A stretch of 64,000 nt of DNA from the NCBI RefSeq assembly GCF_018332655.1, contig NZ_BOQL01000028.1, positions 1 through 64,000 on the forward strand, read 5' to 3'. The notes beneath the pieces were generated by a model. That model saw only the letters and a program-made list of their open reading frames with translations. It was not told the DNA's origin and did no database searches. A program made the position numbers and the translations under genes. Shown here piece by piece: positions 33,440-42,952 of this stretch (the first letter of the stretch is position 1; every line of letters starts with the position of its first letter). The stretch comes from Actinoplanes auranticolor (lineage in GTDB: Bacteria > Actinomycetota > Actinomycetes > Mycobacteriales > Micromonosporaceae).

Positions 33440-35758
33440 GTGCAGAAGAGGGTGCTGGCATCGGCGACCGCGCTGGCCGGATTCCTGCTCGTCGCGGCGG
33501 TGCAGCTCGCGCTGGTCGTGGTGCCGGTCCTGCTGCTGCTCTCGATGCTGCCGGGCGCCGCGGCCCTGCGGCTCGGCCTGCCGGTCTGCATCGCGACGGT
33601 CGGCGTGATGGCGTACGCGACCTGGCGGGCCCTGCACACCCGCCGCCCGGAGCCGGTCGGCATCCCGGTGACCCGCGCGGACGCCCCGCGGCTGTGGGAG
33701 CTGCTCGACGGAGCGGCCGCGGCGGCCGGCACCCGCACCCCCGACCGCGTGACGATCGTCGCCGACGCGGCCGCGAAGATCATCGAACGCACCCGCCTGC
33801 TCGGACTGCTCGGCGGACGCCGTGACCTCTACCTGGGCCTGCCGCTGCTGCAAGCCTGGGACGAGGCGCACCTGCGCGCGGTGGCGGCCCACGAGCTCGG
33901 CCACTTCTCGCCCCGGCTGGGCGCGCTCGCGCCGCTGGCCTACCGCGGCCGGGTGGCGGTCGGCCGGACCGTGCCGCGCATCCCGCGGCGCAATCCGGCC
34001 GGGCCACTGCTCCGGACGTACGCGAAGCTCTATCACCGGATCGACGCACCGTTCAGCCGCGCCCAGGAGCTGACCGCCGACCAGATCGCCGCCGAGTACG
34101 CCGGCCGCGAAGCCGCCACCGCGGTGCTGCGCGACCTGCCCGCGCTGGACGCCCTGCAGCGGATCTTCCACGCGGAGTACCTGGGGCCGGGCTGGCAGGC
34201 GGGGCACGTGCCGGACGACCTGTTCGGCGGGTTCCTGCGGGTGCTCGCGGCCCGGGCGGACGACGTGGCGGTGCTGCGCGCCCGCGACTCCGGCGCTCCG
34301 TCCACATGGGACACCCACCCGCCGGTCACCGAACGGCTGGCCGCGCTGACCGCGGCACCGGTCGTCACGCCCCGGACGCCCGGCGAGGACGAGCGGGAAT
34401 CCGCTCCGGACGAGCCACAGCTGGTCGGCGCGGCGGTGTCGGCTTCCGGCACCGCGGCGACCTCGGCCGGACCGGGCAGCAGCGGATCAGACGTCGGCGG
34501 ATCAGGCGTCGGGACCGGCGGGCCGAGCGGTGACAAATCGGGCGATGGGTCCGACGAGCCCGACCGACCTGATGGACCGGGCGGCGACAAGGCCGCGAAG
34601 CCGGCGGAATCGCCCGGCACGGCGGTCGATCGGCCGGAGTCACCCACGCTGCTCCCGGCCAGGCCCGAGCACGAACAACCTCTCACCTCGATGGGCGGCG
34701 CGGGCGGCATGCTGACGTCCGAGGACCCGCCGGCGTCCGGGACCGGAGGAAGCCGGCCGGCTTCCGAGAGCGGAGACAGCACGGTCGGGCCCGACCCTGA
34801 CGGCGGCGGAGGAACGCCCCCACCCCGTGCCGCCGGCGCCACAACGACCGGGTTCGCGTTCGGCGCGCCGGCCGGGGAGCTGGTGCCCGACCTGCCCGGC
34901 CTCGGACGGGCGCTGCAGGGCGTCGCCTTCCCCGCGCAGGGCCGCACGACCGTGGACTGGGACTCCTTCTTCGGCGCCGCCCGTACGGTCGAGATGCAGC
35001 GGGAAGCCGACGGCGCTCTCGCCACGATCTCCCGGGCCGCCGGCGTTCCGGTCGCGACCGCCGCCGACGTTCTCGATCTCGCCGCCGACGGCCGGCTGTA
35101 CAAGGCCGCCGAGTCGGTCTTCGCCGGGCTGCCGGCCGATGAGACCGCCGGCCGGGTCGCCGAGCTGGTCACCCTGCTGCTCGCCCTGGCCGCCCTGCGC
35201 AGTGGCGCGGCGCGCTGGCGGCACAGCTGGACCGGCAACGCCGAGCTCATCGCCGCCGATGGTGCCCATCTCGACCTCGGCGGGCTCGCCGCGCTGGCCA
35301 GTGATCCGGCGACGGTCGCCACCGCGCGGGAGCGGCTGGCCGAGCTGCACATCGACCCGGCCGCCGTGGCCGGCGCGGACACCGCCCAGACCCGGCCCGA
35401 GGTCGTCGGGGGCGTCGTCAACCTGGTGGTCGACGGCGTCCGGACCGATGTGCTCATCGTCGACACCGGACTGTTCCTCGTGCCCGGGCTGCCGCGCTCG
35501 CAGAACGGTTCGGCGAAGCGGCGGCTCGCCCGCTTCGCCGCCGCCGACGTGCCGCGGCGCGACGAGACCGCGCCCGGCAGCCGGTTCGTGCCGTTCGCCG
35601 AGGTGGCCGGTGCGACCCGGACCCGGCGCAGGGGCTGGGATCTGAGCCTGCGCGACGGCGGGACGATCAGTGTGCGGACCGCCCTCGATTCCGACGAGTT
35701 GCCCGGTGGCTGGGCCGCCCTCGACGACGCCGTGGCTTTCCTGTCCCGTACCCGATAG
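33440..35758 (+). CDS. M48-family membrane metalloprotease with long C-terminal region
   Basis: 772 aa, GTG start. Two N-terminal helices (about residues 8-60) are followed by an M48 peptidase domain with zinc motif HELGH (residues 151-155) and a downstream ELTAD glutamate motif. Residues about 305-470 are a disordered Gly/Ser/Pro/Asp-rich linker. Residues about 480-772 form a helical then beta domain (VDWDSFFGAARTVEMQREAD, later VVNLVVDGVRTDVLIVDTG) not recognised elsewhere. M48 enzymes act in membrane protein quality control. The tail is unusual and may recruit a substrate. It diverges from the CYP152 gene. Confidence 0.88.
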   Translation: MQKRVLASATALAGFLLVAAVQLALVVVPVLLLLSMLPGAAALRLGLPVCIATVGVMAYATWRALHTRRPEPVGIPVTRADAPRLWELLDGAAAAAGTRTPDRVTIVADAAAKIIERTRLLGLLGGRRDLYLGLPLLQAWDEAHLRAVAAHELGHFSPRLGALAPLAYRGRVAVGRTVPRIPRRNPAGPLLRTYAKLYHRIDAPFSRAQELTADQIAAEYAGREAATAVLRDLPALDALQRIFHAEYLGPGWQAGHVPDDLFGGFLRVLAARADDVAVLRARDSGAPSTWDTHPPVTERLAALTAAPVVTPRTPGEDERESAPDEPQLVGAAVSASGTAATSAGPGSSGSDVGGSGVGTGGPSGDKSGDGSDEPDRPDGPGGDKAAKPAESPGTAVDRPESPTLLPARPEHEQPLTSMGGAGGMLTSEDPPASGTGGSRPASESGDSTVGPDPDGGGGTPPPRAAGATTTGFAFGAPAGELVPDLPGLGRALQGVAFPAQGRTTVDWDSFFGAARTVEMQREADGALATISRAAGVPVATAADVLDLAADGRLYKAAESVFAGLPADETAGRVAELVTLLLALAALRSGAARWRHSWTGNAELIAADGAHLDLGGLAALASDPATVATARERLAELHIDPAAVAGADTAQTRPEVVGGVVNLVVDGVRTDVLIVDTGLFLVPGLPRSQNGSAKRRLARFAAADVPRRDETAPGSRFVPFAEVAGATRTRRRGWDLSLRDGGTISVRTALDSDELPGGWAALDDAVAFLSRTR

Positions 35759-35953
35759 TTGCCCGGCCGGCTGAACCGTTCGGCGCCGTCGCCCGTGGTG
35801 AAGACAGAGACATCATTCCGACGGGATGAGTCACGAACTTGTTACCAGGGGTCATGATGGGTGCCATGTTCGTTCGCTTACCCTTCGCCGAATTGGGTAG
35901 ATGAAGGCCACTCGAAGCGGCGATGATCGTCACTGACAGGGGGGAGGGGCGCT

Positions 35954-36448
35954 ATGGAACGGGGACCGATGGCGCTCTTCGGGGCCATCATCGCGGTCGG
36001 CCTCGGACCGGCAATGTGGCTCGGCGCGCAGTTCGGTCAGGTGACGTTGTCGCCTGAGCGTCCGCCCGCCGTGACAACCGTGCAGAACGATGTGGAAGCG
36101 CCGCGCGGCGGATCCGGTGCGGGCGACGCACCGACCGAGGCCGAGGCGATCCGTACCGAACCGAAGGCCGACACCGAACCGCTCACCCGGACCAAGAACG
36201 CCCGTCCGGCGGGGACCAAGTCGCCGACACCGTCGCCCTCCACGTCGGAGAAGCCGTCGACGCCGCCGACCGACCCGGTCTCCTCGGACACCCCGGATCC
36301 CGGCGACAACGGGACGACCCCGCCGACGGAGTCCTCGACCCCGCCGGACGAGCTGCCGCCGGACGACGAGGACCCGGACGTGCCACCGCCCACCGACCCG
36401 CAGACCGGCCAGGCCGACCAGACCGTGGCCGACACGTCACTGGTCTGA
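35954..36448 (+). CDS. Membrane-anchored Pro/Thr/Asp-rich surface protein
   Basis: 164 aa, ATG with GGGGAGGGG upstream. One N-terminal helix (MALFGAIIAVGLGPAMWLGA) is followed by 130 residues low in complexity and rich in Pro, Thr, Ser, Asp and Glu. No folded domain is evident. It resembles wall-spanning linkers, possibly O-glycosylated. The last 12 bp overlap the end of the WYL gene on the other strand. Confidence 0.75.
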   Translation: MERGPMALFGAIIAVGLGPAMWLGAQFGQVTLSPERPPAVTTVQNDVEAPRGGSGAGDAPTEAEAIRTEPKADTEPLTRTKNARPAGTKSPTPSPSTSEKPSTPPTDPVSSDTPDPGDNGTTPPTESSTPPDELPPDDEDPDVPPPTDPQTGQADQTVADTSLV

Positions 36449-37474
36449 CGAGCGATCCACCCGGAGCCCGGGCCCACTCGGCCCGGGCTTCGTGCTGTCG
36501 GCGGCGAGATAGGTCCGGCCCAGGCCGCGAGCCGTCTCCGCGAAACACTCGCGCAGCTCCGGCGGATCCAGCACCTCGGCCTCCGCACCCAGCTTCAGCA
36601 GCTCGATGTGGCCGTGCCGCACCGACTCGATCGGCACGGTCGTGGTCAGCCACCCGTCGTCACCGACCGGGCCCGCGCAGGCCCGGGCCGTCCGCGACAT
36701 CTCCGGCGGAAAGACGTACGCCATCCGGTTCAGCGCCTCGGTCGTCATCCGGACGGTTGCCCGCGCGGTGTAGACGCCACGCTCGTACTGCTCGGTCCAC
36801 TCCTGCCAGAACGCCGCCAGGTCGAAACCGGCGGGCCGCTCGGCGGGCTCGTCGAGCAGCGTCGCGTCGAGGACGTTCACCACCCGGTACGCCGTGATCC
36901 GCTCGCGGAACGCGGCCACCAGGTACCAGCGTCCCGCCTTGAGCACGACCCCCAGCGGGGACAGCGTCCGGGCCACCTCCCGGGGCGCCTTCCAGCGCCG
37001 GTACCGGACCTCGATCTTCCGGGCCCGCCACACCGCGTCCGCCACCGTGGCCAGGTGCGGGGTCGGCTCGTCGGAGCGGAACCAGCCCGGCGCGTCCAGG
37101 TGGAAGCGTTCGCGTACCCGGTCCGCCCGGTCCGCCAGCTCACCCGGCAGCGACGCCCGCAGCTTGAGCTCCGCGGCCGCCAGCACCGAGCCGAGGCCGA
37201 GTTCCGCCGCCGGGCCCGGCACTCCGGCGAGGAAGAGCGTGCCCGCCTCGTCGCCGGTGAGGCCGGTCAGCCGGGTGCGGTAGCCGTCGAGCAGTTGGTA
37301 GCCGCCGGCCGGGCCGCGGTCGGCGTAGACCGGCACGCCGGACGCGCCGAGCGACTCGACGTCGCGGTAGACCGTCCGCACGGAGACCTCGAGCTCGTCG
37401 GCGAGCTCCTGGGCGGTCATCCGCCCGCGGTTCTGCAGCAAGAGCAGCAGGGAGAGCAGCCGGGACGCACGCAT
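36437..37474 (-). CDS. WYL-domain HTH transcriptional regulator
   Basis: 345 aa from ATG 37474 (the open frame extends to 37510). HTH_11: MRASRLLSLLLLLQNRGRM, then LEVSVRTVYRDVESLGASGV. The WYL domain has RYRRWKAPREVARTLSPLGV and AGRWYLVAAFRERITAYRVV, then a C-terminal WCX extension. The last 20 residues (STKPGPSGPGLRVDRSSDQ) are encoded across a GC-rich hairpin at 36465-36489. The target is unknown. It is not the same as the exporter-linked WYL gene at 23884. Confidence 0.92.
   Translation of the reverse strand: MRASRLLSLLLLLQNRGRMTAQELADELEVSVRTVYRDVESLGASGVPVYADRGPAGGYQLLDGYRTRLTGLTGDEAGTLFLAGVPGPAAELGLGSVLAAAELKLRASLPGELADRADRVRERFHLDAPGWFRSDEPTPHLATVADAVWRARKIEVRYRRWKAPREVARTLSPLGVVLKAGRWYLVAAFRERITAYRVVNVLDATLLDEPAERPAGFDLAAFWQEWTEQYERGVYTARATVRMTTEALNRMAYVFPPEMSRTARACAGPVGDDGWLTTTVPIESVRHGHIELLKLGAEAEVLDPPELRECFAETARGLGRTYLAADSTKPGPSGPGLRVDRSSDQ
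36465..36489 (+). terminator. Hairpin after the Pro/Thr-rich protein gene
   Basis: AGCCCGGGCC pairs with GGCCCGGGCT over CACTC, 17 bp after the plus-strand stop. The same bases encode the C-terminus of the convergent WYL gene. Confidence 0.6.
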
Positions 37475-37552
37475 CCGCCCAGCATGGCACCGGCCGCGTG
37501 CGGTGAGCACGCGGCCGGGATGCGGGGCCGGGTCGGAGAACGCCGGACGGGG

Positions 37553-38734
37553 TCAGAGGCTGAGGATGCGGTTCAACATGTCCCGGTATCCGCGCAGCTG
37601 TACCCGGAGCTGCTCGGTGTCGTCGGTGTCGTTGTTCAGGCCCTCGCGCTGCGAGCGCAGGCTGGCGGAGAGCTTCTCGACGGCCTCGTCGACCAGCTTG
37701 GCGGCGTCGCCGGCGGCGTCCTTGGGGCTGTCGACGAAACGCAGCTGCACGTCGCGCCACCGCTCCTGGAACGTCCGGGCGTCGTCCTGGTCGAACAGGT
37801 TGCCCGGCTCGTCCGCCGTGCTGCCGGCGGTCGTGGCCGCTGCGGCGGCGACCGGGACCGCCACGGCGGCGGGCGGGGTGCTGTCGATCGGCGTACCCGT
37901 GGCCGGGTCGACGGCCTTGGGGTCGTCGAAGCCACCGTCGTCCTTGAGCGGCGCGGCGTCAGCGGTGTTGCCGTCCGAGGCGGAGCTCTCGAGGGGGGTC
38001 TCGGTGGCGGGGTCGACGGCCTTGGGGTCGTCGAAGCCGCCGTCGTCCTTGAGCGCGCCGGACGTCGCCGGGGCCGGGTCGTCGAAGGTGGTGACCGAAT
38101 CGTCCCGGTTGCCGTCCCGGTCGAGGTCGGGGCTGTCCGAAGTGTTCTGGTCGGTGCGGGCGCCCGACCCGGCCGAGACCGCGCCGGCGTCAGTGCTGGT
38201 CGTGTCGTCGAGCGGAACGTCGACGACGCCGTCGGGGTCGGTGCGGTCGCGCCCGTCGCGGGTGTCGTCCGCCGTCCAGGTGGCCGGGACGGTGTCCGGA
38301 GCGGTGACCGTGCCGTGCCCGGGGTGCGGGTCGGCAGTGGAGGTCACCACGCCGTCGCCCGGAGCGACATTGGCGTCGTCGCCGACGCCGGTGTCGGCCG
38401 CCGAGTCACGGTCGGTCGCGTCCCACCGGTCGTTGGTCGGATTGGCCATGGCCGACGCGGCCACCGCGCCGCCGACGGTCGACGCGCCGAACGCGGTCGG
38501 CTGCGGGCTGGGCTCGTGGAACGGCGGCGGGTCGGTGTCCTCGCGGCGGGTCGCGTCCGCGTCCGCGTCACTGTCGCGGACGGTGTCGTCGTCGGCCGTG
38601 GGAGGCGTGTTCGACCAGGGCGACGGCGGCCGCTGGTTCGGTACGGCCACCGGTTCGGACCGTACGTGGTCCGGCCCGTCGTCGCGGGGCTGCTCATCGC
38701 TGGACTCGCGCGCGTCGTTGGAGAAGAAACGCAT
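37553..38734 (-). CDS. Acidic, largely disordered protein with C-terminal helical domain
   Basis: 393 aa from ATG 38734 (GAGGAG seven bases upstream). Residues about 1-300 are low-complexity, rich in Asp, Thr, Pro and Ala, and contain a duplicated LKDDGGFDDPKAVDPAT unit. The last 80 residues fold as helices: RWRDVQLRFVDSPKDAAGDA, then LRVQLRGYRDMLNRILSL. This domain matches that of the upstream neighbour (WEEVQIQFVDAPETA). The genes are 10 bp apart and surely one operon. Function unknown; the upstream partner is membrane-anchored, so the pair may act at the inner membrane face. Confidence 0.85.
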   Translation of the reverse strand: MRFFSNDARESSDEQPRDDGPDHVRSEPVAVPNQRPPSPWSNTPPTADDDTVRDSDADADATRREDTDPPPFHEPSPQPTAFGASTVGGAVAASAMANPTNDRWDATDRDSAADTGVGDDANVAPGDGVVTSTADPHPGHGTVTAPDTVPATWTADDTRDGRDRTDPDGVVDVPLDDTTSTDAGAVSAGSGARTDQNTSDSPDLDRDGNRDDSVTTFDDPAPATSGALKDDGGFDDPKAVDPATETPLESSASDGNTADAAPLKDDGGFDDPKAVDPATGTPIDSTPPAAVAVPVAAAAATTAGSTADEPGNLFDQDDARTFQERWRDVQLRFVDSPKDAAGDAAKLVDEAVEKLSASLRSQREGLNNDTDDTEQLRVQLRGYRDMLNRILSL

Positions 38735-38744
38735 GGTCGGCTCC

Positions 38745-39389
38745 TCAGCGGCTCGTGGCGTCGGGACGGGAGCCCGCGACGTCGCTGTCGTGGTTGTTGA
38801 TCTGCTGGTTCGGGACCTTCGGCTCGTCGGCCGGGGTGCTCGCGCCCTCGCTGCGGACCGGGTTCTCACCGAGCAGGTCGGCGAAGAGGGCACGGTAGTG
38901 GACCAGCGCCTGCCGCAGGTCCTCGGTGTCCGCCTGACCGTTCTTGCTGCGCTCGCTGATCGCGTGGGCGTCACGGTAGTGCTCGAGCGTGCGGGCGTGC
39001 TCGACGGAGAGGGTGGCGAGCTGGTCGTCGTAGTCGCCGGTCGGGTAGCCGCGTTCCGCGATGAGCCGGGTGGTCAGCTCGTCGGCGGTCGACACGGCGG
39101 TCTCGGGTGCGTCCACGAACTGGATCTGCACCTCTTCCCAGGCGACCGAGTACTTGGCCTTGGACTCGGCGGACAGCGGCTTGAGCTCGAGCTCGGCATG
39201 CCGCTTCTCGCGCTCGCGCAGTTCACGCTCGGCATCGGTACGGCTGTCGGCGTCGGCGACGACGCGGTCGTACTCGGGGCCGAACGTCTGCTGCAGCTTC
39301 TTGCGGCGGCCGGCCCGGACCGCGAGCAGAATCGCGGCGACGATCACCAGCACGATGACGATCAGGACGATGGTGAGCCAAGCGGACAT
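38745..39389 (-). CDS. Membrane-anchored paralogue with helical FVD domain
   Basis: 214 aa. One N-terminal helix (WLTIVLIVIVLVIVAAILLA) then a basic patch (RAGRRKK) puts the rest in the cytosol. A coiled-coil stretch (RTDAERELREREKRHAELEL) leads to a domain with WEEVQIQFVDAPETAVSTAD and LRQALVHYRALFADLLGE, shared with the protein encoded next. The tail is polar. No database family is claimed. It diverges from the conservon 300 bp away. Confidence 0.88.
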   Translation of the reverse strand: MSAWLTIVLIVIVLVIVAAILLAVRAGRRKKLQQTFGPEYDRVVADADSRTDAERELREREKRHAELELKPLSAESKAKYSVAWEEVQIQFVDAPETAVSTADELTTRLIAERGYPTGDYDDQLATLSVEHARTLEHYRDAHAISERSKNGQADTEDLRQALVHYRALFADLLGENPVRSEGASTPADEPKVPNQQINNHDSDVAGSRPDATSR

Positions 39390-39688
39390 GGCGTTCCTCC
39401 TTCTTCACCGGGAGGTATGCCCACTCAACCAGGGTCATCAATCCGATTCCAGGTGCCAGGGTGAAATCTTGCTCACGCGGGTCGCGAGCGGGCCCTCCGC
39501 ACCGGTTCGACCGGTTCGCGAGTGCTTTGTGGAGATCTGTGGCACACCGGCGAGGTGGCTGGGAGCGCATCCATTCCGTATTCTGCCGGAGGCGCACGCA
39601 GCACCGAGGTCAACGGCCGTCAATCCCTCGTCCGTGGTACCCCGGTCCGGCGTGCCGACGGTCCTGCAATCCCCTCGGGCGGAGTCTG
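39390..39688. other. Divergent regulatory gap between paralogue pair and conservon
   Basis: A 299-bp gap with no supported gene. It must hold promoters for the leftward pair and the rightward conservon. GGAG lies seven bases before the cvnA start at 39689. No clear operator was recognised. Confidence 0.5.
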
Positions 39689-42600
39689 ATGCGAACCCGC
39701 AACTGGTCGATCCGTTCGAAGATCGTCGCGCTGGCCGCGGTCCCGCTGACCGCGCTGCTGGCACTCTGGATCTTCGCCACGGGCGTGACCGCCGGCCCGG
39801 CGAGCAAGCTGCTCTCAGCCCAGACCCTGGTGGACAAGGTGGGCTCGCCCGGCGAGCGGCTCGTCGGTCAGCTGCAGATGGAACGCCGGCTCTCCGTCGC
39901 GTACCTCTCGGACGACCGGCCCGTCCCGCCGGAGCTGGCCGCCCAGCGGGCCTCGACCGACCGCGCCGCCGCGGATTTCCGCCGGGTGGCGGGCAGCGCC
40001 GACGCCCAGGACGCGGCCGACGACGTGCTGCGGACCCGCATCCGTCAGCTCTTCTCCGAGCTCGACGGGCTGAACGAGAACAGGCAGCACATCGACCGCC
40101 GGGAGGTCGACGCGCTCGGCGCGCAGAATCTCTACAACAGCATCGTGGAGTCCGGCTTCCGGATGTTCATCGCGACCGCCGCCTTCGGTGACGAGCGCAT
40201 CGACCGCAAGATCCGCGCCGTGGTCACCATCGCGCGCGGCCAGGACTACCTCAGCCGGAGCAACTCCCTGGTGGGCGGGGCCCTCACGGCCGGCGAGCTG
40301 AGCGCGGACGCCCGGGTCGACCTGCTGCAGGCGATCAGCATGTCCCGCTTCCTGTTGGCCGAGGGTGTCACCGACCTGCCCGCGCAGGACCGGGCGGCCT
40401 TCCAGAAGCTCAGCACCGGCCCCTCGTTCAGCCGGCTGCGCGAGCTGCAGGACGAGTTGCTCAGCGACAGCCGGCCCAGCACGGCGCTGCCGATCACCGC
40501 GGCCGAGTGGAGCCCGACCTTCGACACGGCGACCCAGCAGCTGACCGCGTTCGAGGTCAACGCCGTCGCGGCGCTGCCCGGCGACGCCCGGCCGGTCGCC
40601 GTGGACGTGCTGGTCCGGCTCGGCCTGGCCGGCCTGCTCGGCCTCATCGCCTTCATCATCTCGATCGTCGTGTCGGTGCGGGTCGGCCGCTCGATGGTCG
40701 GCCGGCTGACCCGGCTGCGCGGCGAGGCCCTGGAGATGGCCGGCGAGCGGCTGCCCGCGGTGGTCCGGCGCCTGCAGCGCGGCGAGGCCGTCGACGTCGA
40801 GGTCGAGACGCCACCCCTGGAGTATGGCCGGGACGAGATCGGTCAGGTGGGGCGCGCGTTCAACGAGGTCCAGCGCACGGCCGTGCAGTCGGCGGTCGAG
40901 GAGGCCAACGTCCGCCGCGGCATCAACGAGGTCTTCCTGAACATCGCCCGGCGCAGCCAGACCCTGTTGCACCGGCAGCTGGCCCTGCTCGACAAGATGG
41001 AACGGCGCGAGACCGAGCCGGACGAGCTCGAGGACCTGTACCGCGTCGACCACCTCGCCACCCGCATGCGCCGGCACGCCGAGGATCTGGTCATCCTGGC
41101 CGGTGCCGCCCCGGGCCGCGGCTGGCGCAACCCGGTGCCGGTGATCGACGTTGTCCGCGGCGCGATCAGTGAGGTCGAGGACTACAAGCGGATCGACATC
41201 GTGTCGGTCGAGTCGTCGGCGGTGCTGGGCCGGGCCGTGGGTGACGTCATCCACCTGCTCGCCGAGCTGCTGGAGAACGCCGCGTCGTTCTCGCCGCCGC
41301 AGACCCGGGTCCAGGTGGTGGGGCAGGTCCTGCCGAACGGGTACGCGCTGGAGATCGAGGACCGCGGCCTGGGCATGTCCCCCGAGGCGCTCGCCGAGGC
41401 CAACCGCAAACTGCTCGAGCCGCCGGACTTCGATCCCGCCGACAGCGCCCGGCTGGGCCTGTTCGTGGTGGCCCAGCTGGCCAACCGGCACGGCATCCGG
41501 GTCTCGCTGCGGCCCAGCGGCTACGGCGGCGTGACGGCCGTCGTGCTGGTGCCCGGTGAGCTGGTCACGACCGGGCAGGGCCAGGCCGCGCTGCCGGCCG
41601 GCAGCACCCCGCCGGACACGTCCTGGGACCGGCCGCTGGTCGGCACCGGCACCGAGGACCCGGCTCGCAGCTCGCTCGGGGCGCTGCAGTGGCAGGGCAC
41701 CGAGCAGGTGCGCTCGATAGCGATGACCGGCCGTCCGGTGACCATCAACGGCACGGCGACCGCGGGCCCCGAGCTGACCGACGCCTCCGGCCTGACCCAC
41801 GACACCGGGCAGCCCGGCCCGGGGCGGCCGGAGCCGGCCACCGCGACGGGCGCCGACGTGGGCGACCCGACCCGGCCTCTGAGCCGGCACACCCTGGGCC
41901 TGTCGGACAGCCCGGTCACCGATCCGGCCGGGACCCCCGGTGGGCCGGCGCCCAGCGCGGTCGTGGACGGGCTGACCGAGGACGGCCTGGTGCAGCGCCG
42001 TCGCACCAAGCCGCGCCGGGCGAACGACCAGCGGTCGGCCCCGCCGGCACTGCTGCCACCGAACCTGACCTCACCGGCCGGTCTCTCCACTCCGTCCGGT
42101 CCGGCCGCGCCGGTCACGCCGACTACCCCGGCCGCGCCGACAACGCCGGTCACGCCGACAACCTCGGCCGCGCCGGTCACCCCGGCCTCGCCCGCGTCGC
42201 TGAGTTCCGACTTCCCGTCGGCCGGCAACGGCCGGACGACGACGAACGGCAGCGGCCTGACCGGCGCCGGGCTCAACGTCCCCGGCGTGGGCCGGCCCGG
42301 CCCCGGTCTCGACGGGGCCGGTCGGGACGGGCCGGGTATCGACAGCCCCCTCCGGCCCGGCGACGGACCGCTCCGGCCCGGCGACGGACCGCTCTGGCCC
42401 GGCGACGGACCGCTCTGGCCCGGCGACGGACCGCTCCGGCCCGGCGACGGACCGGCGGTGCCCGGCGCTCCGGGCCCGGTGCCGGCGCCCGTGCCGCCGC
42501 GAATCCCGTCGCCCCGGGTCGCTCCCGAGGCGATGCCCCGCGAGGCGCCGTCCGGCGACGAGGCGGACGAGCCGCTGTTGCCGCGTCGCGTCCGTCAGGC

Positions 42601-42952
42601 CAGCCTCGCCCCGCAGCTGCGGGGACCGGTCGCCGAGCAGACCGCGGCCCCGTCGCGGTCGCCGGAGCAGGTCCGGTCCCTGATGAGTGCCCTGCAGCAG
42701 GGCACCACCCGGGGTCGGCGGGAGGCAGCCGGCCTGACCGCCGCGGCGGCCGGCTCGCCGGATGCCCAGGCGGACGGAAGTGCAGATGACAGTCCGGAAA
42801 CTGACAAACAGCGGACGGTTGGGGAGCCGATGTGGTCCGAGGCGGCTACCGTCATTTTCCCGGCAGTGCAGGACCCGGTGGCGGCCGGATCCGACGACAG
42901 CACAGACAACGCGCCCGAAAATCACGAGAACCGGCCGGATAAGGACGCATAA
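39689..42952 (+). CDS. cvnA: Conservon sensor histidine kinase with nitrate-sensor-like domain
   Basis: 1087 aa from ATG 39689. A helix (about 15-35) precedes an extracytoplasmic helical sensor of the NIT type (about 40-310), a second helix (about 315-340), a HAMP-like segment, and a kinase core. The likely phospho-acceptor region is QTLLHRQLALLDKMERRE. ATP-binding boxes are LLENAASFSPP and EDRGLGMSPEAL. Residues about 640-1087 are disordered, Pro/Thr/Gly-rich, with five PGDGPL repeats. It heads the four-gene cvn operon, in which CvnA is thought to signal through the roadblock, DUF742 and GTPase proteins at the membrane. Confidence 0.93.
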   Translation: MRTRNWSIRSKIVALAAVPLTALLALWIFATGVTAGPASKLLSAQTLVDKVGSPGERLVGQLQMERRLSVAYLSDDRPVPPELAAQRASTDRAAADFRRVAGSADAQDAADDVLRTRIRQLFSELDGLNENRQHIDRREVDALGAQNLYNSIVESGFRMFIATAAFGDERIDRKIRAVVTIARGQDYLSRSNSLVGGALTAGELSADARVDLLQAISMSRFLLAEGVTDLPAQDRAAFQKLSTGPSFSRLRELQDELLSDSRPSTALPITAAEWSPTFDTATQQLTAFEVNAVAALPGDARPVAVDVLVRLGLAGLLGLIAFIISIVVSVRVGRSMVGRLTRLRGEALEMAGERLPAVVRRLQRGEAVDVEVETPPLEYGRDEIGQVGRAFNEVQRTAVQSAVEEANVRRGINEVFLNIARRSQTLLHRQLALLDKMERRETEPDELEDLYRVDHLATRMRRHAEDLVILAGAAPGRGWRNPVPVIDVVRGAISEVEDYKRIDIVSVESSAVLGRAVGDVIHLLAELLENAASFSPPQTRVQVVGQVLPNGYALEIEDRGLGMSPEALAEANRKLLEPPDFDPADSARLGLFVVAQLANRHGIRVSLRPSGYGGVTAVVLVPGELVTTGQGQAALPAGSTPPDTSWDRPLVGTGTEDPARSSLGALQWQGTEQVRSIAMTGRPVTINGTATAGPELTDASGLTHDTGQPGPGRPEPATATGADVGDPTRPLSRHTLGLSDSPVTDPAGTPGGPAPSAVVDGLTEDGLVQRRRTKPRRANDQRSAPPALLPPNLTSPAGLSTPSGPAAPVTPTTPAAPTTPVTPTTSAAPVTPASPASLSSDFPSAGNGRTTTNGSGLTGAGLNVPGVGRPGPGLDGAGRDGPGIDSPLRPGDGPLRPGDGPLWPGDGPLWPGDGPLRPGDGPAVPGAPGPVPAPVPPRIPSPRVAPEAMPREAPSGDEADEPLLPRRVRQASLAPQLRGPVAEQTAAPSRSPEQVRSLMSALQQGTTRGRREAAGLTAAAAGSPDAQADGSADDSPETDKQRTVGEPMWSEAATVIFPAVQDPVAAGSDDSTDNAPENHENRPDKDA
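42350..42454 (+). repeat. Five 21-bp tandem repeats in cvnA
   Basis: Units of the form CTCCGGCCCGGCGACGGACC plus G start at 42350, 42371, 42392, 42413 and 42434, differing only at CTC[C/T]GG. They encode RPGDGPL or WPGDGPL in the disordered tail and keep the codon phase. Confidence 0.9.

Noticed and set aside
42350..42454. Possible CRISPR array from five regular repeats
   Set aside because: The repeats are contiguous without spacers, in codon phase, inside the kinase gene. No other array was seen in the window.
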